Source: Burkholderiaceae bacterium (GTDB lineage: Bacteria; Pseudomonadota; Gammaproteobacteria; Burkholderiales; Burkholderiaceae_F). Taken from it: a stretch of DNA of 64,000 nt. The notes under the pieces were generated by a model. The model searched no databases. It had not been told where the DNA came from and saw only the letters and a program-made list of their open reading frames with translations. Every line of letters starts with the position of its first letter. Position 1 is the stretch's first letter. Below, piece by piece: positions 42,255 through 50,364 of the stretch. Both the position numbers and the translations under genes were made by a program. The stretch lies in the NCBI GenBank assembly GCA_022843955.1, contig JALHMQ010000003.1, forward strand, positions 1-64,000. The letters run 5' to 3'.

Positions 42255-45200
42255 CTATGGAATCAGCCGCAACAGGCCGAGTCCGAGCGAGCTGCCGTTA
42301 TAGGCACGCCCTGCAATCACCAGCAGGCCGTCGGGCTGCAGCAGCATCGCGCCGGGGTCGTCACGGCCGCCGAACAGGTCCAGTGCCAGCACCGCGCCGT
42401 TGTTGAAGGTGGTATCGGGCTGACCACTTGCAGTGAAGCGCATCAAGCCGTAGTCGGCGCCACCGATGCCCGTGACGTCGCCCGCCACCCACAGGCTGCC
42501 GTCGCCCTGCAGCGCGAGCGCCCAGCCTTGCATCGGCGTGGGTACCGCGGCCTCGCCGTTGATGCCGAACGTGCGGTCAAGCTGACCGTCGGCGAAGTAG
42601 CGCGTCAGCCAGGTGAACGTCGAGCCGTTGGTCACCAGCACGACGATCTTGCCGTCGGGCTGAACCACCACGTCGCGCCCCTCCTCGTGGCTGCCGTTGA
42701 TGAGCGGGCGCACGATGCCGTTGCCGCCCGAGCCGAACGACGGGTCGGGTATGCCGGCGGATGTGAGCTTGACCAGGCCCATGTCGGCCGCCGCGCCGCC
42801 GCTGCGCGCAATGCGGCCTACCAGCACCAGGCCACCATCTCCGGTGCGGGCTGCAACGCGCGGCACGTCGAAGACGTCGTCGCCCACGCTCGCCAGGCCG
42901 GCCAGGCCGTAGCTGGGGTCGATGGTGCCCGCGGCGGTGAGCTTCAGCACCGCGAAGTTGGTGTCGCCGCTGCCGTTCACATTGCCGGCGACGCCGGCCA
43001 GCAGGATCGAACCGTCTGGCTCCAGCAGCACCTGCGCTGCGCCGTCGCTGTAGGTACTCAGGTCGAACGTGTTGATTCCCCGCCCGCCGGCGAAGCTGGT
43101 GTCGAGCGCACCGTCGGCGGTGTAGCGCGCAACCAGCATGTCGGGCCGCCCGAGCGCGCCGCTCGGTGCATTGCCGGCGACGACGATGCGTCCGTCGGGC
43201 TGCACGGTGACGGCAGACACCTGGTATGAGATGCGCTGCCCGCTGGTGACGACGACGCTGCCGTCGCCCGCGGTGCCGAAGCTCGGGTCGGGTTTGCCGT
43301 CGGCCAGCAGGCGTCGCAGCCGGTTGCTGCCGTTGACCACCAGAAGTTTGCCGTCGGACTGGCGCGCCAGTTCGGTGTCGTAAGGCACCGTGCCCGCGTC
43401 GCTGAACCATGCCCGGCCGCCGGTGCCGAAGCCCGGATCCAGGCTGCCGGGCTCCGGCAGCGTGGTGCAAGTGATCTGCACGTTGGTGATGTTGGCGTTG
43501 GCGACCGTGCCCTCGCCGTTGGTCACCACGCAGCTCTGGCGCGGGTTCTGCGGCTGTGCGGTCACCTGGATCAGATAGACACTGCCGGTGGCCAGCGGCG
43601 TGTCGAGCTGGAACGAGCCGTTGGCCGAGATCGGCTGCGTTCTGCTGAGGTTGGCGATGGTCAGCCCGCTGCCCGCCAGGCCGGTGACGGTGCCGCCCAC
43701 CGTGAAGTTGGGCGGCGGGTCGTCGTCCTCGATCGTGAGCACCGCGCTGGAAGGCACACCGAGTGCGGCACAGCCGCCCGGCTCGCTCAAGGCCAGCAGC
43801 ACGGTGCGGTCGACCTGGTCCAAGCGGTTCGGGATGATCGGCACCTCGACCACGCGCGTGCCGCTGTCGCCGTCGCCGAAGTGCACCGTCGTCAGCACGG
43901 ACGCGTAGTCGGTGCCCGCGACTGCGGTGCCACCCAGCGTGGCAAAGGTGGCCGATACCGCGCCGGTGCTGCCGCCGGTACGCGTCACCAGGATCGAAGG
44001 CGCACTGCCCGCGGCTTCGTTGACCGCGAAGAAGCCCGTGCTGAACTGCAGCGTGCCCGCTGCTGGGATCGTGCCGCCGGGGCAACTGGCCGGCGGCTCG
44101 TAGGCGTCGCGCGGTGGCGAGTCGGTCGAGACCGTGGCGGCGGGGAGCAGGCCGGTGGTCTCGATCGTCGGCCCGCCCACTTCCTGCGGGTCGCGCAAGT
44201 AGGCGTAGGCGTGCGAGCCCAGGCAATCGCCGATGCTGCCGCCGCCCTTGGCATTCATGGCCCCCGTCTCGACGTCGGCGCGCACGGTGAATTCCGCGCC
44301 GGTGGGCACGCTCGACAGGTCGATCGAATAGGTGCGGGGTTGCTTGAAGCGGACGCGCACGAGTTCGCCGACGCAGGTCTCGTTCGCGGCCGAATAGGCG
44401 ATCGGCTCGACGGTCTGCTCGAAGAGCGAATCGTCCCAAAGTGCCCCGCGCGAGAAGCTGAAATTCGGCGCGCGATAGTTCCATGTGCCGCGCTCGCCCC
44501 AGGCCGTGACGCGACCGCCGCGATAGTAGAAGTACTTCGAGCGATCCGTGCCGAGGTAGGCGCCGACTGACAGCATGGCCTCCGCCAACAGGAGCTCGCC
44601 GCGTCGGTTCAAGGGCGGCTTGTAGTCCTCGAGTCGCAGCACGACAGAGGTCAAGGTGAAGGTCAAGGTGGCGTTGTCGGCCACCTTCTTGAAACTCTGC
44701 CACTGCTTCAAGCGGGCGCGGCTGCCGATCGGGTCGGGGGTGTCGAGCGCGCCGAACGGCGCTTCGGCCAGCGTGCCATAGGTGACGCCATTGCCTTGGG
44801 CGAACACATAGCCGTTGGCGCGTCCGTCCTTTGGCAGCGTCTGCCCCAGCAAGGGCAGGATCAGATCCAGTGGCTGTTGGCCGAGGTCAGCCAATACCGA
44901 GAGCACACCGCCCACTTGCTCGCCGCTGCCTTGCGGCGGGATGAAGGCCGCCAGACCGTTGCCGGTGTGGACACGGAACTCCCACTCGTAGCGCGGATCC
45001 GCCTTGATGAGCGGCGGGATCACGACTGCGAGGTTGGAAAAGCTCGTCACGCTGCCCACCATCGTGGCGCCGTTGACCACCGCGCCCGGCACCTCGGCCC
45101 AGCCAGCGCGGCCGGCCGTGGTTTTGTACAGCGCAGCCGTCGAGCCCGCCGGCAACTGGGCCGGGTCGAACGGCACCGTGACGTTGACGGGTTGCGCGAA

Positions 45201-45530
45201 CGCGGTGCCGTGCGGCGTGAACGCGTAGACGGTGCCGATACGCTTCGCGTCCGTGGGCAGCGGCGGCGCACCGGCATCTGAGGCTTCGATGCCGATGTCG
45301 ACGTCCTGCGCCAGCGCGCCGGCGGGCACCGCCGCCTGGCTGCCGCCGGGGCCGGCCGCTGTGCCGCCGGCAGCGCCGATACGCGTGATCTGCGGACCCG
45401 ATGCCGGGCCCGATACAGGGCCCGACGATCCCGCATCGTCGCCTCCTCCACCGCAACCGGCGAGAGTCAAGGCCACCACCAGGGCGCTGCCGAGGCGGGG
45501 AAGTACGAATCGCTGAAACCGCATGCCCAT
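42255..45530 (-). CDS. Large lipoprotein with Calx-beta and delta-60 repeats
   Basis: A 1091-residue secreted lipoprotein (signal ending LTLAGCGGGGDD). The N-terminal third has a ZU5-like segment (AGGTAAGPGGSQAAVPAGAL, YAFTPHGTAF) and a long unassigned region with several Cys. A Calx-beta domain (about residues 480-600) runs VNEAAGSAPSILVTRTGG, GTAVAGTDYA, VTVHF-type strands. Near the C-terminus are seven delta-60 repeats: DPGFGTGGRAW, DPSFGTAGDGS, DTSFAGGRGIN, DPSYGLAGLAS, DPSFGSGGNGI, DRTFGINGEAA, DTTFNNGAVLA, each with a PDGKIVV-like core. Such repeats form a beta-propeller. AGGAG lies six bases before ATG 45530. Function unknown; likely surface-exposed. Confidence 0.83.
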   Translation of the reverse strand: MGMRFQRFVLPRLGSALVVALTLAGCGGGGDDAGSSGPVSGPASGPQITRIGAAGGTAAGPGGSQAAVPAGALAQDVDIGIEASDAGAPPLPTDAKRIGTVYAFTPHGTAFAQPVNVTVPFDPAQLPAGSTAALYKTTAGRAGWAEVPGAVVNGATMVGSVTSFSNLAVVIPPLIKADPRYEWEFRVHTGNGLAAFIPPQGSGEQVGGVLSVLADLGQQPLDLILPLLGQTLPKDGRANGYVFAQGNGVTYGTLAEAPFGALDTPDPIGSRARLKQWQSFKKVADNATLTFTLTSVVLRLEDYKPPLNRRGELLLAEAMLSVGAYLGTDRSKYFYYRGGRVTAWGERGTWNYRAPNFSFSRGALWDDSLFEQTVEPIAYSAANETCVGELVRVRFKQPRTYSIDLSSVPTGAEFTVRADVETGAMNAKGGGSIGDCLGSHAYAYLRDPQEVGGPTIETTGLLPAATVSTDSPPRDAYEPPASCPGGTIPAAGTLQFSTGFFAVNEAAGSAPSILVTRTGGSTGAVSATFATLGGTAVAGTDYASVLTTVHFGDGDSGTRVVEVPIIPNRLDQVDRTVLLALSEPGGCAALGVPSSAVLTIEDDDPPPNFTVGGTVTGLAGSGLTIANLSRTQPISANGSFQLDTPLATGSVYLIQVTAQPQNPRQSCVVTNGEGTVANANITNVQITCTTLPEPGSLDPGFGTGGRAWFSDAGTVPYDTELARQSDGKLLVVNGSNRLRRLLADGKPDPSFGTAGDGSVVVTSGQRISYQVSAVTVQPDGRIVVAGNAPSGALGRPDMLVARYTADGALDTSFAGGRGINTFDLSTYSDGAAQVLLEPDGSILLAGVAGNVNGSGDTNFAVLKLTAAGTIDPSYGLAGLASVGDDVFDVPRVAARTGDGGLVLVGRIARSGGAAADMGLVKLTSAGIPDPSFGSGGNGIVRPLINGSHEEGRDVVVQPDGKIVVLVTNGSTFTWLTRYFADGQLDRTFGINGEAAVPTPMQGWALALQGDGSLWVAGDVTGIGGADYGLMRFTASGQPDTTFNNGAVLALDLFGGRDDPGAMLLQPDGLLVIAGRAYNGSSLGLGLLRLIP

Positions 45531-45560
45531 GGCGTGCTCCTAGACGAAAGAGTTGTCAGC

Positions 45561-45682
45561 GAGCAGGCCGGCCTGCTCCTTTGCAATCACGAATCGCAAA
45601 CGCCGCCAGCGCGGCTCAACGAGACTTGCACCGCAGCACCTTGCAGCCAGGGGGCACGCCGAGTCGTCTGGCGAAAGACGAC
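45561..45682. terminator. Two hairpins between the GNAT gene and the delta-60 lipoprotein gene
   Basis: GTCGTCT-GGCGAA-AGACGAC (45663-45682) lies 25 bases after the GNAT stop codon on the minus strand and is a plausible transcription stop, though no T-run follows it. GAGCAGGCCGGCCTGCTC (45561-45578) is a perfect 18-base palindrome 31 bases before the lipoprotein start, a possible terminator or regulator site. Confidence 0.5.
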
Positions 45683-45706
45683 CGACAGGAGTAATGCGCG
45701 CCACGC

Positions 45707-46180
45707 TCAGCTCGGTCGCCGCGCCTTCACTGCGTCGAAGCGCATGACGCAAAACGTTGGGCTCACCTGCTCGTGCACCACCGCGCCGAGCCGTTGGTAA
45801 AAGCCGGGGCCGTCGGTGCCGAAGTACACGGTGTCGATATCCAGCGCTGCCGCAGCCTGCAGCAGTGCGTTCACGAGTTGCGACCCCACGCCGTGGCTGC
45901 GCCAGGCAGGCACCACCGCCAGCGCCGCGAGCCACGGCCACAGGTGGGGGCGCTTGTCGTCGTCGTTGTCGATCAGGTTGATGGTGCCGACCATCACGCC
46001 GTCGGCCATCGCCACGAACGACAGCGGCAGGCGCGCGTGGTCTCCCGCTTCGCTTAGCCGGTCCTCCATCCAGGCGGGACTGGCGTCTGGGTCGTTGGTC
46101 CAGAACTCGTCGTAGATCAGCTGCGCCACGGCGGCGCGCAACTGCGGATGCAGGTGGAGCGGTTCGATCGTGATGTCCAT
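45707..46180 (-). CDS. GNAT family N-acetyltransferase
   Basis: A 157-residue acetyltransferase with the GNAT fold: N-terminal IYDEFW, the central strand VAMADGVMVGTINLIDNDD, and the acetyl-CoA loop region VPAWRSHGVGSQLVNALLQAA (Q/RxxGxG/A type), then IDTVYFGTDGPGFYQRLGAVVHE near the C-terminus. It probably acetylates a small amine or a protein amino group; the substrate cannot be told. The ATG at 46180 is chosen because it begins the fold (MDITIEPL); the upstream frame is non-specific. It lies 116 bases after the Sel1-like gene. Confidence 0.85.
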   Translation of the reverse strand: MDITIEPLHLHPQLRAAVAQLIYDEFWTNDPDASPAWMEDRLSEAGDHARLPLSFVAMADGVMVGTINLIDNDDDKRPHLWPWLAALAVVPAWRSHGVGSQLVNALLQAAAALDIDTVYFGTDGPGFYQRLGAVVHEQVSPTFCVMRFDAVKARRPS

Positions 46181-46296
46181 CAGTGCAGACCTGTGCCACG
46201 AGAGGGAGCCGATTGTGCCGCGCGGTGGTGCGTCGGCAGACGCGGTGGTCGGCACGTTGCATCCTGGTGCAGCCGGAATTTGCGCCATGGCAACGC

Positions 46297-46707
46297 TCAG
46301 CAGCCGCTCGGTCCCGGGACGTACACCGGATCTCGCGGTGTCTCCCCCGGCGCGATCTGCTGCAGGGTCGCCGTCGCCGCGCTGTCGCCGGCGTTTGCTG
46401 CGCGCTTGAGCCAGGCAACCGCGCGCGGCAGGTCGGGCTGCACGGTTCCCCCGGAGAGGCGTTCGGCGTGCAGCAGCATGTCGCCGGCCAGTCGTGCGGC
46501 GCTGATGTCGCCCTTGATGGCGCGCTGCTCGTGGGCCGCGAGGGTCTGCGCGAAGTCCCGTTTCCCGAATGCGGCAGCTGGCTGACCGGCGGGTGGCGCG
46601 GCGTCGTCCGCCGCATGGATCGGTGCGGTCGTCATGAGCAGCGCCAGAGCCAGCGCTGTCGCGGTGCGGACTTGCCGAGACTTGGCTTGTTCCACTTTCG
46701 CCTTCAT
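46297..46707 (-). CDS. Exported Sel1-like repeat protein
   Basis: A 136-residue protein with a signal peptide (TATALALALLMTTAPIHA) and a Sel1-like helical segment (AIKGDISAARLAGDMLLHAE, then PRAVAWLKRAANAGDSAATATLQ). The C-terminus, ETPRDPVYVPGPSGC, ends in a Cys. It is small for a Sel1 protein, which normally has several repeats. AGGAG lies eight bases upstream of ATG 46707. No partner is evident; GNAT follows on the same strand. Confidence 0.72.
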   Translation of the reverse strand: MKAKVEQAKSRQVRTATALALALLMTTAPIHAADDAAPPAGQPAAAFGKRDFAQTLAAHEQRAIKGDISAARLAGDMLLHAERLSGGTVQPDLPRAVAWLKRAANAGDSAATATLQQIAPGETPRDPVYVPGPSGC

Positions 46708-46930
46708 GTGCTTCTCCTCGATGGGTGTGGCTCGACTTCAACTGCGGGGGCCGCCCTGAAACACAGCTGCCTGCTGGGAGAAACGCGATTGGCGCGCCGG
46801 ACCGGACAGGCCGACGCGTCAACGCAGCCAACGTGGGAGGGGCGGCTGCGCGGGGTGGTGGCGTTCAGCCACTTGCTCGCTGACGTGACCGTGGCCCGCG
46901 AGCGAAGCGCACGGCGCCGTATGCCCGCGC

Positions 46931-49207
46931 TCACGGCAGCAGGCCGATCACCGCCAGATCGACGTTGACCTGCGCCCCGGTGCTGCCGTTGTCGGTTTCG
47001 CCCGCCACCACGATGCGGCCGTCGGCCTGCACCAGGACGGCGGTGGCGCGATCGTTGCCGCCGCCGATGGCAGTCACGACCACCCCAACGCTGCCGAAGC
47101 CGAGGTCGCGCGCTCCATTCGTGGTGTAGCGGACGATGGCGAAGTCAGTGTCCAGGCCGTTGTGACTGGAGCCCACCGCGATCAGGCGGCCGGCGGCGTC
47201 GAGCGCCACCGCCTGGATGCGGTCGTCGTTGCCGGCGAGGTCGGTGATGACAGTGCCATCGCCATCGAACGCCGCGTCGGGGGCGCCGGCGGCGGTGTAT
47301 CGCACCAGCGCGAAGTTGGTCGCAGCACCGACGCCGGTGTGCCCGCCAACGACAATCGCGCCGTCGGGCTGAATGGCGATCGCGGTGGCGCGGTCAACGC
47401 CGCCGAGATGGCTTGTCACCTTGCCGCTGCCGGCCGCGCCGAAGCTGGTGTCGAGGCTGCCGTCCGGCAGGTAGCGCGCGACCGCGAAGTCGCTGGCGGC
47501 GCCACCGGCATACCCGGCGGCGACGATGCGACCGTCGGCCTGGATGGCGACCGCCTGCGCGCGATCGTCGCGGTCGAAGTCGGTGACGATCGCGCCGCGG
47601 GTGTTGGCCGGATCGCCGCCGTTGAAGCTGGCATCGGGTTGGCCGTCGGGCGTGAAGCGCAGCACGGCGAAGTCCTCGTTGAGGCTGCGCGAGGTGCCGG
47701 CCAGCACGATGCGATCGCTGGCGTCGATCGCCAGCGCCAGGCCGAAGTCGATCACGTTCAGGTTGACGATCGCCACGCCGCCGTTGCCGAAGCTCGCGTC
47801 GAGTTCGCCATCGGCCGTGTAGCGCGCCAGCGCGAAGTCCCAGGTCGAGGTGTACCCGGCCACCACGATGCGACCGTCGCTCTGGCGGCCCACGGCGCGC
47901 ACGAGATCCGCGCTGGTGGCGCTGCCCGCCGCCAGGTCGGTGCGCACGAAGCCGTCGTTGCGGCCCCGGTCGAACCCGCGATCGCGCACGCCGTCGGTGG
48001 CCAGGCGCACGAGCGCGAAGTCTGATTGCGTGCCCAGGGTCGAGGTGGAAGCCACCACCAGCCGGCCGTCGGCCTGCTGCAGCAGCGCCGGCTGCGTGTC
48101 GATGCCGAGCGCAGCGGCAGCATCCACGCGCACGATGCCGCCGGCGCCGAAGGTCGGGTCGAGCGCGCCGGCGGTGTTCAGCGCCAGGCAGTTCACCTGG
48201 ACCGAGGTGATGTCGGCATTCACCGGGCCGCCGTTGGCGGTGCCGGGCTCGACCACGCAGGTCTGCGCCGGTGCGTTCGGCTGCACCGCCACCGCCACCG
48301 TGTAGCTCGCCCCCTGCGGCACCCGCGCGTCGAAGGTGAACGCGCCGCCGGTGCGCAGCGTCAGGCGATCGTTGGCGTTGTTGACCAGCACCAGCCCGCT
48401 GCTGGCCGGATCTTGCGGCAGCAAGCCGCTGACCGACCCGCCGATGCGATACCCGAGCGGCGCGCAGGTGACGGCGATGTCGCTGACCGCACTGTCGGTG
48501 ATCATGCCGGCCGACTGGCCGACGGCGCACACGAGCCCGGTCGGCGCCGCGGCGACCGTCGCCTGATACGTGCTGCCGCTGTCGACCAGCGTGCGGAACA
48601 CGAACGCGCCGTCGCTGCTGATGGCGAGGTCGTCGCCGCCGTTGTTGCGCAATACAAGTCCGGCGGTGCCGTTGAGCCCGTTGACGTTGCCGCCGACTGG
48701 GTAGCCGTTGGTGCTGCAGAGGACCGTGACGTTGGTGACCGCCGCAGTGACGGTGCCGCTGCCGTTGGCGACCGTGCAGGTCTGCCACGGCGAGGTCGGC
48801 TGGCTGGCGACCGCCACCTGGTAGGCGGTGCCGCTCGGCAACGCGCCCGCGAACGCGAATGGCCCGTCGACCGCGACCGTGAGTTGCTCACTGCCCAGCT
48901 TCAGCACCGCCCCGCTCGCCCCGCGCAGTCCGCTGACCGCACCACCGACGGTGAAGCTCGGGGCGGGCGTCGGTGATGGAGAAGGAGACGGTGAAGGAGA
49001 CGGTGAAGGAGACGGCGACGGCGACGGCGATGGCGATGGCGACGGCACAGGTACCGGCGGGCTGCCCGCGCCCGATGGACCGCCGCTGCCGCAGGCGACC
49101 AGCAGCGCGGCGACGAACAACGCAGCGGCTCGCCCCGCGTAGACCGCGCGTTGGGCAATGGGGCGAGCGGGATCGGTGGGCTGGCGCACGAGGGCGTCGT
49201 ATCTCAA
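46931..49207 (-). CDS. Delta-60 repeat lipoprotein with Ser-Pro linker
   Basis: A roughly 758-residue lipoprotein. The signal region (RAAALFVAALLVACGSGG) is followed by a Ser-Pro repeat linker of about 28 residues, three domains resembling each other (FTVGGAVSGLRGASGAVL, YPVGGNVNGLNGTAGLVL, YRIGGSVSGLLPQDPASSGLVL), and seven delta-60 repeats (DPTFGAGGIV, DRGFDRGRND, DASFGNGGVA, DASFNGGDPA, DTSFGAAGSG, DAAFDGDGTV, DLGFGSVGVV), each with a core like DGRIVVAG. The start is uncertain: TTG 49207 or GTG 49189. The frame extends upstream, but there it runs over the next gene. It is related in architecture to the 42255-45530 protein but not a recent copy. Confidence 0.78.
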   Translation of the reverse strand: MRYDALVRQPTDPARPIAQRAVYAGRAAALFVAALLVACGSGGPSGAGSPPVPVPSPSPSPSPSPSPSPSPSPSPSPSPTPAPSFTVGGAVSGLRGASGAVLKLGSEQLTVAVDGPFAFAGALPSGTAYQVAVASQPTSPWQTCTVANGSGTVTAAVTNVTVLCSTNGYPVGGNVNGLNGTAGLVLRNNGGDDLAISSDGAFVFRTLVDSGSTYQATVAAAPTGLVCAVGQSAGMITDSAVSDIAVTCAPLGYRIGGSVSGLLPQDPASSGLVLVNNANDRLTLRTGGAFTFDARVPQGASYTVAVAVQPNAPAQTCVVEPGTANGGPVNADITSVQVNCLALNTAGALDPTFGAGGIVRVDAAAALGIDTQPALLQQADGRLVVASTSTLGTQSDFALVRLATDGVRDRGFDRGRNDGFVRTDLAAGSATSADLVRAVGRQSDGRIVVAGYTSTWDFALARYTADGELDASFGNGGVAIVNLNVIDFGLALAIDASDRIVLAGTSRSLNEDFAVLRFTPDGQPDASFNGGDPANTRGAIVTDFDRDDRAQAVAIQADGRIVAAGYAGGAASDFAVARYLPDGSLDTSFGAAGSGKVTSHLGGVDRATAIAIQPDGAIVVGGHTGVGAATNFALVRYTAAGAPDAAFDGDGTVITDLAGNDDRIQAVALDAAGRLIAVGSSHNGLDTDFAIVRYTTNGARDLGFGSVGVVVTAIGGGNDRATAVLVQADGRIVVAGETDNGSTGAQVNVDLAVIGLLP
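48971..49047 (-). repeat. Tandem hexamer-type repeat encoding the Ser-Pro linker
   Basis: Repeats on the plus strand of GGAGAC-GGTGAA, changing to GGCGAC and GGCGAT units, encode alternating Ser and Pro in the minus-strand gene. The unit length is a multiple of three, so gain or loss of units changes linker length but not frame. Confidence 0.8.
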
Positions 49208-49292
49208 GTTTGTGAAGTCAGGCGAGGTTCGCGCAGCCGCCGTCCGCAAGCCGGACCGATCGATCCAGCACGCGCGGCCCGCGGCGGGCCGA

Positions 49293-49709
49293 TCAGTCCG
49301 TGCGGGTGACAGCCGGTCCGCTGCGGGCGGCGGTTGCGCCGAGGGCGTCGTCCGGGTCGACCGCAGACTCCCGGCGCCGCAGCGCGTCGCGCTCGCCCGC
49401 GCGCCGTGGCGACGCATCGGCGGCACCGGCGATGTCGGCGGCGAGCATGTCGCAGCGCGCCTGAGCGCGGCGCTCGCAGGCCGCCTGCATGCGATGGATC
49501 GAACGCGCCAGGTCGGCGAGCGCGGCGCCATTGGCCGACAGCGCAGGCAGCGGCAGCGCAGCGACGATCAGGCCAGCGCAGAGCGCCAGGGTCGCGGCCA
49601 GGCCGGCACGCCTCGGCTGGCGCCGTTGCCTCATGCCTGCGTCAATCGGCGCTGGGCCTGTCGGCCGCTGCATGTGTCCGACTTGAAGATGTGCGTCCGG
49701 GTGAGTCAT
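49293..49709 (-). CDS. Small exported or membrane-anchored protein, unknown
   Basis: A 138-residue protein with a basic N-terminal region (RQRRQPRRAG), one hydrophobic helix (LAATLALCAGLIVAALPL) and a charged C-terminal part with heptad-like Ala/Arg and Cys (RMQAACERRAQARCDMLAADIA). It could be exported by an N-terminal signal or remain anchored. An excellent GGAGGAG lies before ATG 49709. No family is recognised. It is upstream of the delta-60 lipoprotein gene with 85 bases between. Confidence 0.65.
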   Translation of the reverse strand: MTHPDAHLQVGHMQRPTGPAPIDAGMRQRRQPRRAGLAATLALCAGLIVAALPLPALSANGAALADLARSIHRMQAACERRAQARCDMLAADIAGAADASPRRAGERDALRRRESAVDPDDALGATAARSGPAVTRTD

Positions 49710-49796
49710 CTTGGCTCCTCCTGCATTGATGGTGAGAACGCGACCCGCGGGTGAATCCGGACATGCGGACAAGAGAAGGCGGGTGACGGCTACGAC

Positions 49797-50147
49797 TTAT
49801 GCCGACAAGAGCAGCACCGCTGCACACAGCGTCGTGGCGCGCAGCGCGGTCATGCCCAGGCCGCGCTGACGCGGCGGTGCCCAACAGGCCGCACTTGCCG
49901 CCAGCCATGCGCGCGCACGCGCCAGACGCGCTGGCGCGCCCGTCAGCTGCGCCCAACGCCACAGGTTCACCGGGAGCAGCAGCAGGTGCAGCGCCAGCAC
50001 CGGCGGCAGCGCCGCGAGCGCGCCGTAGCCGATGAATGCGAGGTTGGTGGCGACGGCCAGCGGGCGCATCACGCGTGCCTCACGGCAGCCGAAAGTCGCC
50101 ACCATCAGCGCGGCGGCGGTCCAGCCGAGGAGGTCAGGCACGGTCAC
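49797..50147 (-). CDS. YgjV-like / PQ-loop-type small membrane protein
   Basis: A 116-residue protein with about four hydrophobic helices: LLGWTAAALMVATFGC, MRPLAVATNLAFIGYG, LAALPPVLALHLLLLPVNLWR and a C-terminal helix LRATTLCAAVLLL. The N-terminal motif GW-A---V--F and the segment RPLAVATN-AFI-YG match the YgjV family, which is close to the PQ-loop/SWEET fold. Function is not known; related proteins are found in many proteobacteria. Start is GTG at 50147. It ends the minus-strand gene run before the kinase genes. Confidence 0.7.
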   Translation of the reverse strand: MTVPDLLGWTAAALMVATFGCREARVMRPLAVATNLAFIGYGALAALPPVLALHLLLLPVNLWRWAQLTGAPARLARARAWLAASAACWAPPRQRGLGMTALRATTLCAAVLLLSA

Positions 50148-50364
50148 GGTGCGCCTCGATCAGGCGTGCGAGCCGGCGGGAGCGCGGTCAAGGAAGGGAT
50201 GCGGGGCATGTCGGCTCCAGAGTGTCGACCGGGTGCAGGTGCGCACAGCCGCGTGGTTACCGACTAGAACGAATTGCCTGCCGCGGGCCGGACACGGGGT
50301 CGGGTCCGCGGGAAGATTCAGGGGAGAGGGACGTACGCCGCGTCGGCGGATCCGTCTGCGCGGA

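Noticed and set aside
42169-42303. Alcohol dehydrogenase-like N-terminus (MRAWKVEAFE...)
   Set aside because: Only about 15 residues resemble the family and no further dehydrogenase sequence follows in any frame; could be chance.
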